From positions 10,512,220 to 10,576,219 of the forward strand of contig JAEMBT020000001.1 in NCBI GenBank assembly GCA_018873245.2: a stretch of DNA of 64,000 bases. Direction: 5' to 3'. The stretch comes from Archegozetes longisetosus (taxonomy: Eukaryota; Arthropoda; Arachnida; Sarcoptiformes; Trhypochthoniidae). Numbering within the stretch: the stretch's first letter is position 1; each line of letters starts with the position of its first letter. This document shows positions 1 to 12,467 of this stretch, one piece after another. The notes below the pieces were generated by a model. The model saw only the letters and a program-made list of their open reading frames with translations. It was not told the DNA's origin and did not search any database. The position numbers and the translations under genes are program-made.

Positions 1-1
1 C

Positions 2-1663
2 ATAGGAGGAATAACACAATTCCATAGATTGGAAATATTATGTGCTTTGATATCAGCTTTTTTCATCATTTTATTCTTTAACAATAGCCATGATACACAA
101 TGGCTCGAAGTTATTGGAATTCTCAAAGGGTTGCGATCAATGGACGGAATGAAAATATTCAATCAGAAATCAGTTGAAAAATTTGTGAATAGAATTAAAT
201 TCATGAGAAATATAATAAGAATCGCAACTATATCCACCATACTATTAATAACTTTGATGGCAATCGTAGTCAACATCATTTCTCTTGATTCGATTGATAT
301 ATTGAAATATGGAATTTCAGGTGTCAAAGTATACATCTTAGTTGGTTTATCATTTTTCCTCTACTTACATATAGTTTTCTTTACTATTATATGGTTTGTC
401 AATATTGCAGAATGAGATTTGACTTATTCAATAAATATTTGAAAAGCATTTCTTGCAACAAGATATTTATTGAATACAAAATTTTCAATGAAATACTCGA
501 AGAACATAACACTATTTGTAGCAAAATTATTTCTTATAACAAATTCTGGAAAAACTACTATCTGATTATCAATTATACACTAATACCTATAAATCTAATG
601 CTATTACAACAAACCCTATTCGAAGAATTAAATATTCCAACATTTTTGGCATCAGTTTCTATTCTAATCTTATGTTTAGGGTTACATTTGATATTAAACT
701 CAATAATTGCATCTGTTAATAAGGAATCCTCAAAATCATACGAGTCTCTGCAAAACTTTACTTTGAACACAATGTCATTAATGAACCTCAAATACAAAAT
801 AAAGGTATTTATAATGCATTTTATGAAATAGCTTTTGATGAAATTTCTATATCATTTTAGTTATTGAATGCAATGGAAAGAGTGAGCAGTAAAAGGCTAG
901 TCATTGGTTTTTCATGTGGAGATCAATTTGTAATGACACCAGTTATTGCTTTTAAAGTAATTGCAGAGTTTTATACTACAATTAGAGCCGAGAATTTCGG
1001 GTACTTATAATAGATAAAATCGGTAGGTGACTGATGTTAAAGAAATGCTCGGAATCAGCACTCAAAAGATGCAATATCGTTGTTTAAAGTAAGCCGAAAT
1101 GGTAAAAAAGTTGAAATTTAATTTTTTTTTTCCAAAAAACTATCAAAATAATTCCAGAAATTCTCTTGTTGAGGTAAACAGAATGTTAGCTTATTATATA
1201 AGTTTATACGTAAAACTTTGAATACTTGTGGACTTTAGGCAGAAAACAATCTTCATCTGAATGATCTTTTATGAAGTTTTCAATAGGCTACCAGTTAATA
1301 TGATAAATCGTGTTTAGTTCTTTAAGTTTCTATCTTCAGGTGCTTTACCCAATAAATCGGTGATCACTGAAAAATCTGGGACTTTAAGTCAAATCGATGA
1401 TATTGATGCAGTCAAACTTCATTCTAAGACCTCTTATCACTAAATTCGAATTGATTTATGTTTTCATTAAAAATATAAATCAAGGTTAGGAATTATCACT
1501 GAAAATTTTCGGCTTTAATCATACTTTTTAATTCTTTAATAGTTAGTCATCAAAACCAAGTTATAATAAAAAATATTAAATACTGTAGATGTTCGTGATA
1601 TTTGGACGATTTTTCTTATTAACCCATAAGTTTGCAAATTCAATCAAAAGAAATCAGCTCTAA
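2..1663 (+). CDS. GR-like 7TM chemoreceptor, subfamily A, 5'-partial, one frame break
   Basis: Gene 1 of the GR cluster. The reading frame is already open at base 2, so the N-terminus and TM1 lie outside the window. Exon 1 runs to 804 (donor AAG^GTATTT), exon 2 is 861-956 (after TTTTAG, 32 codons with the IGFSCG core), and exon 3 is 1589-1663 (24 codons plus stop, starting MFVIFGRFF). Both introns are phase 0, as in the other copies. Around 350-365, next to a T5 run, the frame must slip by one lost base: the frame before it ends at 415, while the continuation carries the conserved VCQYCRMRF and NKFWKNYY stretches. The second intron is about 630 bp, longer than in its paralogs. It is either a recent pseudogene or an assembly error. 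The GR assignment rests on gene architecture, 7TM-like hydrophobicity and the clear relation to the intact copies, not on a search. Confidence 0.6.
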
Positions 1664-3786
1664 ACCTGGAATTATAAATACATTGACCACAATCACTTCG
1701 AGAATAGATATTTTCATTCTATTGACTTAAGAAAAAATTGTTATTTTATTTGTGCATAGATTTAGAGTAGGCTGTAATCTTCTTTGAAGTTTTACGAAAT
1801 TTATATTCTTTAACAAATAGTTAATGATAATTTATTATTTAAAATCTTTCGGGATTTCTATTTGAACATCTTGAAATTAACTAACTTATGAATCGGATTG
1901 ATATTTAAAATGTTTCGGATAAATATTTCTAAGTGTGAATTTTTATTATAATAAAAATTATGTATTAAGTATTGTATAATTTATTTTAAACTTAAATAAA
2001 TGTTTGAATAGAGTGTCGTAAAAAATATTGAACTGAAGCTTACGAGAGCCATTTGGCATTATGTTAGAAGAGAACTAGTTCATTAATTGAAACTATTACA
2101 TATTCATATACTTCAGTAAGTTTTATTGTTGTGAAAAAAAATTTTCGAATCGTCACCATTATTCTTAATGATTTTGTATAAACTTACAAACCTAATATTC
2201 ATGTTTTCTAATCTTAACCTTAACCATTAAGCCAACCAAAATAAATCACCTTAGTCTTAAAAATATTGAGAAAATATTTTCCGTTACCTAAATTAAGGAA
2301 CATAATTCCGTTGGTCTATTTTGGGCATTACTTATTCAAAGTTATAACATCTAATAAATTGAGTAAGAAAATATATAACTTAGATTTAAGATAACATTAT
2401 TTTTATAACAGAAAAATTGAATATAGCATAAGAATAGTGTGATAGATATTTGATATTGATGATTTACGACTAAGACAATATTAAATTATCGAGCGAATAT
2501 ATAATGACGAAAATATGACATTATTTTTATACAATTCATTATTAGAACATATCAAATTCAATTAAAAATGGAATATTAATGAAAGCTTTCATAGTTTTTT
2601 GACATTTGATCGATATTGTTCAATTACCTCATGAAGATCATCAATAAATTAAAAATAGATTTCAAAAATAACTTTATTGATTTGATGAGCAAAAGCAAAA
2701 GTATATAAAATTTGAGACAACACTCGAAACATGAAATTATTGCTATAGATTTAATATGAAAGAAGTTATAGAAATAATTGAATCTTTCGTGATCTCAAAA
2801 ATGGATTAGTTTAATCTGATATAGATTTAGCACTTCATGCTTTTGGGCATTAATAGAAAACAATATAGTATCAGTAGCACAATATTTAAATTGAGTAATA
2901 GTTACAGATCTTATGCATTGTTTATTGGATTTTTCTTTCAATATGATTAGTTAAATATATTATATTTTGGTCTCTGAAGATGGAAAAGTTTCGCTTAGTT
3001 ATCTGGATGCGAGCGAGTACTTCGAAAAGCCAACCCAATCTCATAGACTGGGGTAGACCTAACATAAACTGAAATATAAAATGTTGTATGACATGAACTG
3101 CAACATTATAACACTTAATCAGTAGTGAATCTGAATTTTGCATTATTTTGCTTAACATCATCAATATTTCGCACTTGAGGTCAGTAAAATTGATATTATT
3201 CGACATGAGTTTTCAGTTAATCTTATAATGAAGAAGATATATTATAAATAATTACTTTAACTTGTTGATTGACCAGCATAAAAATGGCCATATAATTTCG
3301 ATAGAAAAACTTTTAGTTAAGACGATTGCAGGCAATTCTCAAATGCCTAAGGAAATTCTAAATTGTGTTGTAGAAATCTCCAAAATTTTTAGAATTTTCT
3401 CGTGAGTCGACAAATTTTTCAAAAGCTCACTCTTTCTAAGTTCGTATTAACTATTCAATTATAATGTTTGTTATTAACGGTATCGAAATGTACCAAAATC
3501 CTTTTCTCTTCGCAGATACATATTATTCAAAATTTTTCATATTAATTATCGGTTGTTTGTCACATTTGATATGCTTATAAGAAGACCTGTTAGTCACGAT
3601 ATTATTGTCAATGATATTCGATATCGATGTTAATATTGGATATTGATCAGGCCTCTCCATGTCAAAAAACTATTTGAAATGAGTTAGAATATACTATGAA
3701 TTATAGAATTTCATTTAATTATTACGTTCAAAATTATTTTAAAATGTTTCTTAGAAATGGAAAATAAAATTGAATATGTTCAAAAG
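1664..3786. other. AT-rich intergenic region, nothing recognised
   Basis: Lies between GR gene 1 and the 3' end of the esterase. A minus-strand open frame at 2922-3206 (94 codons) was examined and has no recognisable motif. No repeats, RNA genes or transposon ends were identified. Confidence 0.4.
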
Positions 3787-6669
3787 TCAATCATAATAAG
3801 GCTTCAAAACTTTGTCACAATTCTCATGATAGGGGTCAACCAAAACGTTACCAAATTTCATCGGATTCAATTCCATAACTTTCGGTGTAAGCGAGCTTGT
3901 TTTTGTCTCGATGAACGCCGGCCAACTTTTTACAACAGTTCCCATCAAATTAGTTACTGAATGTGACAATGGGTTTCTATAATGTTCAAGAAGATTTTTA
4001 AGAAAACATGAATAATCTATGTGAAATATTGTCATATTTAAAAGACAATTTGTTGATATATATTGTTAATATTTTGAGAAAAAATTGCATTAAATGTAGA
4101 AAACTAGGATATATGAAACTGTTTCGACTAAAGTCAATAATCTTATCCGAAAGATAACTTTCTATTGAAGTTTAGAAACTTTCATATTTTGATTGATTTA
4201 ATATATAGTAGATTGTAAATATATACCCAGTCTTAGCGAAGTCAGTCAACATTTGGGTAACCATCAAACTGTACTTATAATCAGTCTCATTAAAAAAAGA
4301 CCTTAGAGCTATTGGTGTTCCCATCATGAATGGCACGTCATCCCCGTGACATACGCCCATCCAGTCCTGATTACATCCACTATATTTAGTCTTATAAGTT
4401 GATGCATAAAAGAATGTATTATCAGAAGCAGATGCTTTAGCATATTCTTTGGCGAAATAATAAGTCGGACATGAGATTATGGCGTCGGAAAAAATGTCAG
4501 TAAATCGTTGACGTAAAACCTTTTGATTGCTCTCATCAATATGTGATATATAGAAGTCGTAAACTGATTGACCGACTTTAGGATTTTTGACGAATGCTGA
4601 AAGTATCTTAACTTTGAGCTCATCTTTTGTGATATGAATTGATATATTCATAAGTTTCGGGAGAGTACTAACTGCCCAAAATATTCCTTCCATATCCGTG
4701 GTGCCAGCTATTAATTCTATGCCTGGACATTAAATGATACAATACGTAAATAAGATTCTATGTGTTTTTTATAGATATTTTTAAAAATCAGTCTATATAA
4801 TGATTTTAAATAGAGTTTTTCTCTAATTTGTATCACATTTCAATTTCGTTCTGTGAAAGCGCTATCAAGAATGAACATTTTGCTCATAAGAATTATGTAA
4901 TACCCTTCACTGTTCTTTTAAAATAGGTTTCTGAATTTCAAACTTTAATTTTCAGTAGCTTTTAAACGAGTCCTAACTTTTTCATGAATAAAACTAGTTT
5001 TGTCTTCACTTTCCACAAAAAATTCAAAATTAGTTCCAAACAGAGTTAATTTGTTCGAATTTAGGATATTCTATAAATGAGACATGAACCAATACCTGAA
5101 TTAACTTTTTTCTGCATAAGAGCTTCCTCAATACCGAATGGCACAACCCCAGCATCGTCACCATATGTGAGTGCTGGTTCAACCTTGTTGTGTTTCATTA
5201 TATCTTCTGCGCTAGCATTTCTCATGCAATTCAGCCATTCATTGCCATGTCCACAACCAAGTGATTCTGACATTATTTTAGATTGAGCCAAATGTGTGGC
5301 TTTATCTGAGTTGACAACATTTTTTAAATAATAGCCTCCACTTATCATAATAGCCTTTTTAAATAAGTTTTTCGCAAGTGGAGAAACAATTAATATACTG
5401 ACAGACCAACCGCCGGCACTCACACCAAAAATAGTGATCTCATTAGGATTCCCGCCGAATAATTCAATGTTATCTTTTACCCAATGCAATCCCATAATCT
5501 GATCTAAAATTCCTACATTTCCTGGTGCTGAAGAATCGCCTCCATATAGGAATCCAAATGGACCCAATCGATAGTTTATACTGACCTATGTTTGAAAGTT
5601 TAAATTTTACAAAAATTTGTCAAATATAGAATTTAACACTGAATAAGAGCATGGAAACAATACTAATTATTGCTTAAAACAAGTGCTATGTTTATATAAA
5701 ATTACTTTTTCTCATCGAAGAAATTCTAGTTTAGTGTCATTTGTTGGAAAATTGCATGGCTAGATTAAAGGCGGAGCAAATGGAGCAGTGCTCTAGGGCC
5801 CCGCTCGGCGGGTTCGCCGTAACACAGTGAAATAATAACTAACGTAATAACTTCGTTGTAGGGGAAAATACAACCAAATATAATAAACAAGGAACTGTAT
5901 CAAATAAATAAACCTTTATTCTAGAAGTTTTAATTTCTGGTGTTTTTCTGGGGGAAGAGGCGCCTCTTTATGAAGTTGCTCCAGGGCCTTCTACCACCTT
6001 AAGCCGGCCTTGGAAAATTGATTAATTTAATTTATTATTTTAAAAAAATTCCCGATTACTTTTATTTTACCAATTCTGAGGGTAAAGTTTTTAGGCAATT
6101 CAACCTAACTTTTTCGTCTTTATCATCAAATTTTCCGAATAATAAGAAACGAATGAATGAAATTTTGAGAAATTTCAAAGTTGTCAAAATTTGTGACTTT
6201 TTATCGCTGTACTCACTACAACTACTCCTTCAGATGCGAGAACAGTTCCATCGAAAAAACTAGAGTTATATCCATCTCCACTACTCAATCCTCCACCATG
6301 AATCCAGAACATGACTGGACGTAGTGTATTATCACCATTCTTTCGTTCCTCACTATAAATATTTAAGAATAAACAGTCTTCACTCATTTTATGCTTTGAA
6401 GAACTTTGAAAACAGCTATTCTTGAAATGTGTTGCATCATAAGTGCTGTTCCACGGATTTACAGCTTTTGTTTTTCCGAATCGATTGCTACCAATCGGTG
6501 GCTCGGCATATGGTATACCAAGAAATTTGTTTATGACTTTATTGTTGAGAGTAACTGAAAGTCCATTTACTGGGCCAGATTTTGTCTGAACTATAGTACA
6601 ATTAATTGTTAAAAAACTCTGAGCTAAAATGATTATTACTAAGTTGACCAAAATAAGCTTATTGTTCAT
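3787..6669 (-). CDS. Type-B carboxylesterase/cholinesterase family, four exons, secreted
   Basis: An alpha/beta-hydrolase that would cleave carboxylic esters. Exons on the minus strand: 6669-6217, 5585-5096, 4722-4227 and 3976-3787. They total 1629 nt, giving 542 residues plus stop, the usual family length, and every junction keeps phase (0, 1, 2). The N-terminal 24 residues form a signal peptide, so secretion is expected. Family marks in order: the oxyanion-hole stretch WIHGGGLSSG, EDCLFLNIY, the exon 1/2 join giving NYRLGPFGF, and the nucleophile elbow G-V-S-A-G (serine codon at 5418-5420). The catalytic acid is the Glu in DMEG (codon 4688-4690), the His sits in GVCHGDD (4346-4348), and FAKTGNP is created by the exon 3/4 splice. 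The triad therefore looks complete. Odd point: the elbow is usually GESAG, and here Glu is replaced by Val. The substrate cannot be told. Intron 1 carries a small DNA element. Confidence 0.85.
5755..6011. mobile_element. hAT-like MITE in esterase intron 1
   Basis: A 257-bp insertion flanked by a perfect 9-bp direct repeat GGAAAATTG (5746-5754 and 6012-6020). The ends are imperfect inverted repeats (GGCTAGATTAAAGGCGG on the left against GGCCGGCTTAAGGTGG read from the right), followed inside by matching GC-rich GGAGCA...GGGCC tracts. It has no coding capacity. The 8-9 bp duplication and short imperfect ends suggest a hAT-type non-autonomous element. Confidence 0.65.
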
Positions 6670-7326
6670 TTTTAATTAATTAAAGAATGTAAAATGGGAG
6701 CACACATTAATAATTTAATGGTATATTCAAACAAATAGTTTCAATAGTGAGAAAATGTGATGAGAATTCTTGTATTCAACAACTCTTTAGATAAGTTATT
6801 GATTAGATATAAACTCGAATTCAATAAACAAATGTGTATTTTCTCATTAATTACGATAATTTATCATAGGATCAGTGGAATTCTAGATACTTTCTTCCTA
6901 TTTAAATTTAGTTTTTATCTCTTAATTAATTATAACATCACTTAAGAGCTTTGAGACTACAATTTTACCCTTAAGCATGAAGGCATTGAAAATTAATTGC
7001 ACATTAAAATTTGTCTATTGAAAGCAGATATATAAATTGATATTTTGGATTATATTAATATAATGTAGTTGCCTCTAAGATACTTGACAGCTTCCCAACG
7101 CTTTGGTAGTACTGATATTCATATGGCAGTATTTTGTAAATGAATTTCATGAACAACCTCACGATAAGTGACTTCCAAATTAGGTCCAATTTATAATTTA
7201 ATGGTATATTCAAACAAATAATTCCAATGGTCAGCAAACATGATGAGAGTTCTTGTTTTCAATAACTCTTTAGATAAGTTATTGATTAGATATAAGCTTG
7301 AATTCAATAAACAAATGTGTATTTTC

Positions 7327-8927
7327 GGTTAAGGGGGCCATTTTGGGGGCAAACATTATAAATTTCAATTATGATTAATAATTAACATAACAATAATTAA
7401 TAAATAACATAATTAATAAAAATTGGGGGCAGAGCCTAATCGAATGTTCTTGTCAAGAAAAATTGATAGATAAAGAACGATGCCCAGATTGATCTAACTT
7501 GGTTCACAATAAATAAGGGTACCATTGTGACGGAACTGAAGAGTAGAGTCCAAATATACCACTCTTTTTGACCTGAATGACTCGGGTCAAGAGTTATGAC
7601 CCTTTTTATGTCATGACTAAAAAGTGCTTTTTATCGTAAAATGGGTATCAAACAATTCTATAAGTTGAGTAGATGTTGGATATATATAATATAAACTATT
7701 TAAAGGTCTTGAAGCTCCAAAAGAGCTTAAATAAGGCATTTAATCTGGATAACCAGTTACCCACCCCTTTCCGCGTGGAAGCATGCCTTGTAAAGGGGTT
7801 ATGGCTAGTCCGAACTAGACCTGCAAGTCCTCCCAACACCTACCAGCCATTAAAACAATTAAAGTCACTCAGGGTACTCTTTGTCAGTGCTTTCAAATAC
7901 CACGCAAAGATCGTTTAGTGACTCTGAGAGCATTTGAATCTCGGGATGGTACCTATCATATCTTAGAAACCAGAGAACCGTCATTATGTGCGGACAATAA
8001 CCGACGGTCCTCTGGCCATTCTTGCACTGACAAGAGTACTCTATATTAGCCGCGGCACCGGAGAGGTCTCTATCTACTAAAATTTAGATAGTGTTTTATA
8101 TGCTCCCGGTGCCACGACTTGATCCTACCACGCATCAACATGGGGTCACCAGCTGATAGGCCATGGGAGATAAGTGAAGGAGGTTCAATGCGCCTACATA
8201 CCTGGACCACGTAGCTTCCATCTGGTCTTTGATGCTCGGTATAATAAGACTGGACATTTTTTAGCTGGTACTATCTCTATGCTAAAAGCCAGTGATCTTC
8301 CGTTGACAGTGGAGGGAAATCCGAAGTAAAATTTCAATCCATTGTCAGGAACGAGCCTGATTTCCAGTCAAGCCGTTGAGCCTATACGTAGTGGTCCCTC
8401 TGAGGGCATCTGTGACGGGAATTTCCTCCTTTCGAGCCTGAATGCGGCCCATGGTGGCCTGGAAGTTTTTGGCTATTATCTCAATTATCCAATGTTTTCC
8501 AAGGTCGTGCTCATTGACAAAGTTCCTCTACTCGTCGAGACTTTCAAAAATATATAGACTTATTGTAAACCAGCTTAGGCGGGGACCCCATAGAAGTTGG
8601 GCATCCTCCTTTATTAAGCCACACCTACCCGTTCAGAAGTTACGCCTACTTTTGATTCATAACCTATTTATCAATGGACAGAGCTTTCAAAATATCAAGT
8701 AAAGAGCCTAATCGATGGTGCTCGTAGAGAAAAATTGATTGATATAAAAATCATTGAGCCACGCCCATTGATTCAGAATATATACCACCTTTTCTATTTT
8801 CCCTTATTCATTATTGAGTGAATGTGGCTTGATAAAGTTTCATCTATCTATTTGGCTTGACAAGAACATTCTATTAGGCTCTACCTCGATATTTAATAAT
8901 GGTTGCCCCAAAACGGCCCTTTTAACC
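7327..8927. mobile_element. hAT-like 1.6-kb DNA element with decayed coding traces
   Basis: Terminal inverted repeats: GGTTAAGGGGGCCATTTTGG on the left and, read from the right, GGTTAAAAGGGCCGTTTTGG. A subterminal inverted stretch around CCTAATcGAATGTTCTTGTC (7438-7457; partner near 8852-8880) extends the match. It is flanked by an 8-bp target duplication with one mismatch, GTATTTTC (7319-7326) and GTACTTTC (8928-8935). The same octamer sits unbroken at the matching place in the neighbouring repeat unit (6836-6843). The interior is richer in GC than its surroundings. The minus strand of about 8360-8560 reads through more than 50 codons with one stop, so it may hold remains of a protein gene that I do not recognise. 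Confidence 0.65.
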
Positions 8928-9683
8928 GTACTTTCCCATTAATTATTGATTCTTGCCAACGACAGAGAGCTATGGTTATCCGTTTCCGTACTTCTTGCTA
9001 TGTGAACAACGCTAACATGAGTCAAAGTTATAACTATTAAAAGCTATAGACTTATATTAGGTCTTATATCGCTTAATAGGAACTTCACTAAAATGCATCA
9101 ATAACTATATCCATTCACTTCATTAATAAGAACTTGAATTGAGATTTAGTTAATATAAAATTATATTACTAAATTTTGCAAGAGAGCTGAATACACAATT
9201 GGGTTAATAAGCCATATATTTGTCAACAATTGGTTTTATATATTTGCGACTGAAGTCTATAGCTACTACAAAGAGACTGCTCTTTGTTTCGATATTTTGA
9301 TTAAATGTTCAAAAACTATTTCAAGTACTTTAGTAATGTATGAGTACTCTCTGTTAGTCATTAAGATCTCATTGATGTTAAGTTTTTATTTCTTTTAATA
9401 CAAATGTAACCACATATTTAGTCCTTGTTTTTAGTCTGCATCTATCATTATAATACTTTATTTAGGTACCTTTCTAAAATTAAATCTTCATTTCTTAATT
9501 ACTTAATTAGAACATCACTTCAGAGCTTTAAGACTACAATTTTCCCCTTAAGTATTTGCAACTGCAATTTTAAAACTCTTTATTAGAAACAGATATAAAA
9601 ATGATATTTTGGTATTATATAATGTAGCCGTCTCCAAGCTCTATGACAACTTTCTAACACTTTTGTAGTATTGATATTCAGAT

Positions 9684-10158
9684 TAGAGTATAAACTTATA
9701 GGTATTTTCAGGAACCGACCCGAACCGAAACCGTATTAAAGAAAGAGTAAATTTTAAAGTAAAGAAATTTTTATCTTTCGGATTGACCACTTTTTTCACT
9801 TAAATCACATTCTTCTGCATCTGATTCACTCATTTTGATCATTTGTGTCGCATTAAGTACACAAAGAAATACAGAATATATTACTCATTCGTTTGCAATG
9901 CGTGTGTAAAATAGATATTACAGTTTCATAATTCATTACTTTACTTTGCATTTGAATAGACTTTGAAAACCAATACTTATTTGCAATAATTATTTTTAAG
10001 ACAATTCTTACAGACCCGCACAGACCTGTTTCAAAACTTAAGAAACAGACCCGAACTGAAATCGAAAGTTTTCAACCCGACCCGAACCGACCCGAATCAT
10101 TTTCGGTTTCGGTTTCATACGGGTCTGCTCGGTTTCGGGTTTTCAAGTTTATACTCTA
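9684..10158. mobile_element. hAT-like MITE (475 bp)
   Basis: Ends TAGAGTATAAACTT on the left and its inverse AAGTTTATACTCTA on the right. The flanking octamers are ATTCAGAT (9676-9683) and ATTCAAAT (10159-10166), a target duplication with one mismatch. The subterminal parts are rich in GACCCGAACCGAAACC-like words in opposite orientations. It is non-coding and inserted in copy 2 of the 480-bp repeat. Confidence 0.7.
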
Positions 10159-10240
10159 ATTCAAATGGCAGTATTTTATAAATTAATTTCACGAATAACT
10201 TCATGATAAGTGACTTCCGAATCAAGTTCATTGGAAAATA

Positions 10241-12467
10241 GCTTATCCTTACTTGGCCTCTTAATTCCAGCGATACCATCTCAATCATAGTGGTTCAAAT
10301 CAGAGCTAATAAGAGGGTGTTTTAATTCCTTCCATCGATGTCTAGCTAAGAAACCCATGATATTTGAAGCTTATGTACGTGTTTTGTCCAGACTTGAGCT
10401 GAATAAATATACGCTTCTATCACAAATGCTTAACTCATTAGTAATCCAGTACACACTAATTCTAAGCTAACGTATTTTATTTAGTGGTAGGTACCAGACT
10501 TCAAAAGTCTCAATCTCACTCGAGAATTTCAACTCTTGATTCTGATCGAAGGCAATCGAGACACCTATGATACTCTTGAAAGCACTGTATAATGCAAAAT
10601 CTTTGGACTAATGAGCGTAATCGAGTGAATATTAGTTTAGTAGAAGCAGAAATATGCATACTACTTTATTTTTCAATGACATGTCCCGAATTTTATGGTT
10701 TTTATAAAAAGCAATAACGAATTATTATATGCAGCAAAATCTCAGAAATTTAAGTTTTTAAATGATAAATAAAGATTATAATTTTATAAATAAAATGCTT
10801 TAAAATTAAAGCTTTTAAAAAATATTTTATTACGGGGTCAAAATTTTTGTTCTTCATTTTACTTTTTTGACTTGGTCACCCTAATTGCGGATGAGATAAG
10901 TTTATGTAATCTCTTGACTTATTCTTTGTATTCAACAATTTTATTATAATTCCCAAGTAAAAAAATTCGGAGTTATAAGTTTTTATGGACCACCAAAAAA
11001 TCATGAGTTATGATTTTATAAAAAAAATATTTATTCGAGCATTTTCCATCTCTGTTTCACTAAATTTTGCATCTTATCATAAGATTATAGGTTTTATAAT
11101 CATTTCAATAGAAACTGTAATTACTTGTAAATATAGATTCAATAGGTCGATGCCATATAAGTTAATCGAATTTCTAAATTTTTGAAATATTTGAATAGTT
11201 AATAACTAAAATACTAATGACAAAATCAATAATGCAGTTTATTTAAAGCCATTCAGTTATTCTCATTTGATTAAAGTGGAGTTTCACGGCCCTAAGAACC
11301 TTATACTCGAACATGGATTCATTTCTTATATTTGACTGATAAGCTAAAATTACTTTTGAGAACTATTAAAAATTTTATGAGTTATGATTAAATTTCTATT
11401 TTAATGTTTTCTCTTTGCAACTTGATAGTTTACACACAATGAAAAGTAAATTTATTTTGTATAATAAATTATCTCAAAACACGAATGTAGTCATCATAAA
11501 ATATAGTTTCTAACAAAGGACTTAATTATAACTAAGTTTGAAATTTTTATACATTTTACAAATCGATAGCTAAAATACTTATTACAAAATCAATAATGAA
11601 CTTTATTAAAAGCTTTTTGATTGTTTTATTTGAACATTAAAGAAGAGTTCTATGATTCCTTAGAACACGCCCCAGAATATGAATTTATTTGAATTTAATT
11701 GTCAAACAGAAAATAATATATGGTTCTGCTTTGAACTGTGATATCGCTTAATGATACTAAAAGTTTTCAAAGTATAACAATAAAAGATTTTGCTACTAGA
11801 AAACCGTTTATGATATTCAAGAAATATCGCAATATATTTGATGGTACAACATAGTTTTTAAAATAAGTCCACGATTATGAAAGTTTAGTGTAAAAAGCTC
11901 TAAACAAAATGTTTAAACACAACCCTTTATAGTAGTTTTAGTGCCTTTTTACTGACAATTGTTTTCAGACGTTGTCTAATGGCCAGAGACCAAAGTTGTG
12001 CGTGAGAGTAGAGAAACAAAGTATTCGTGTCTATTTTTAGGAAGCTTTACTACGAGCAATGCAAGATACGAAAATAGCCTTGCAATAAGTTATTAAAAGC
12101 TTTATTATGACCCAAGTATCACACTATCATAACGACTTTTTAATGAATTGATAAAACTCAATTTTTAAATAAAAATAAAATTTCAGAAGTTTCTTTGAAT
12201 GTATTGCTTCACAGAATTCATAAATTATATTAACTCGATTATTTTTTTTTGGGAAAGTTAGTTTATACATTTCTGTGGGCTGATATTTATGTTGTATGAT
12301 AATTCTTCTTTTAATGTAATGAGAATATTGATTATTAATTAAGTAGCCACGGTGTATTTATTAGTTGCTAAGCGATAAATACATTTTTTAGACGCTTCAT
12401 ATATGAATAGCATGGATTAACATAAATTAGTAGTTATTGTTTTTGACTTCAACATTATTTTTGAATA
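10241..12467. other. AT-rich intergenic region with a ~170-bp direct repeat
   Basis: About 11180-11340 and 11535-11710 are diverged direct copies of each other, sharing TAAAATACT...ACAAAATCAATAATG and a following TTTGATTaaAG-type stretch. Nothing else was recognised. The last 100 bp or so form the presumed upstream region of GR gene 2; no promoter motif was called. Confidence 0.4.

Larger units (their letters stand above)
6711..10240 (+). repeat. Tandem duplication of a ~480-bp unit, second copy swollen by insertions
   Basis: Copy 1 is 6711-7190 and copy 2 starts at 7195 and ends near 10240. Both begin AATTTAATGGTATATTCAAA and end near the shared stretch ATAAGTGACTTCC. Copy 2 is broken by a 1.6-kb element (7327-8927), about 0.5 kb of unplaced sequence (about 8955-9465) and a 475-bp MITE (9684-10158). 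Copy 1 therefore shows the empty site for both elements. No gene is seen in either unit. Confidence 0.65.

Noticed and set aside
2922-3206. Minus-strand open frame of 94 codons
   Set aside because: No motif, no splice partners and no paralog in the window; length is within chance for such AT-rich DNA with alternative starts.
7673-8702. Plus-strand open frames inside the 1.6-kb DNA element
   Set aside because: They lie opposite the better minus-strand reading and have no motif.
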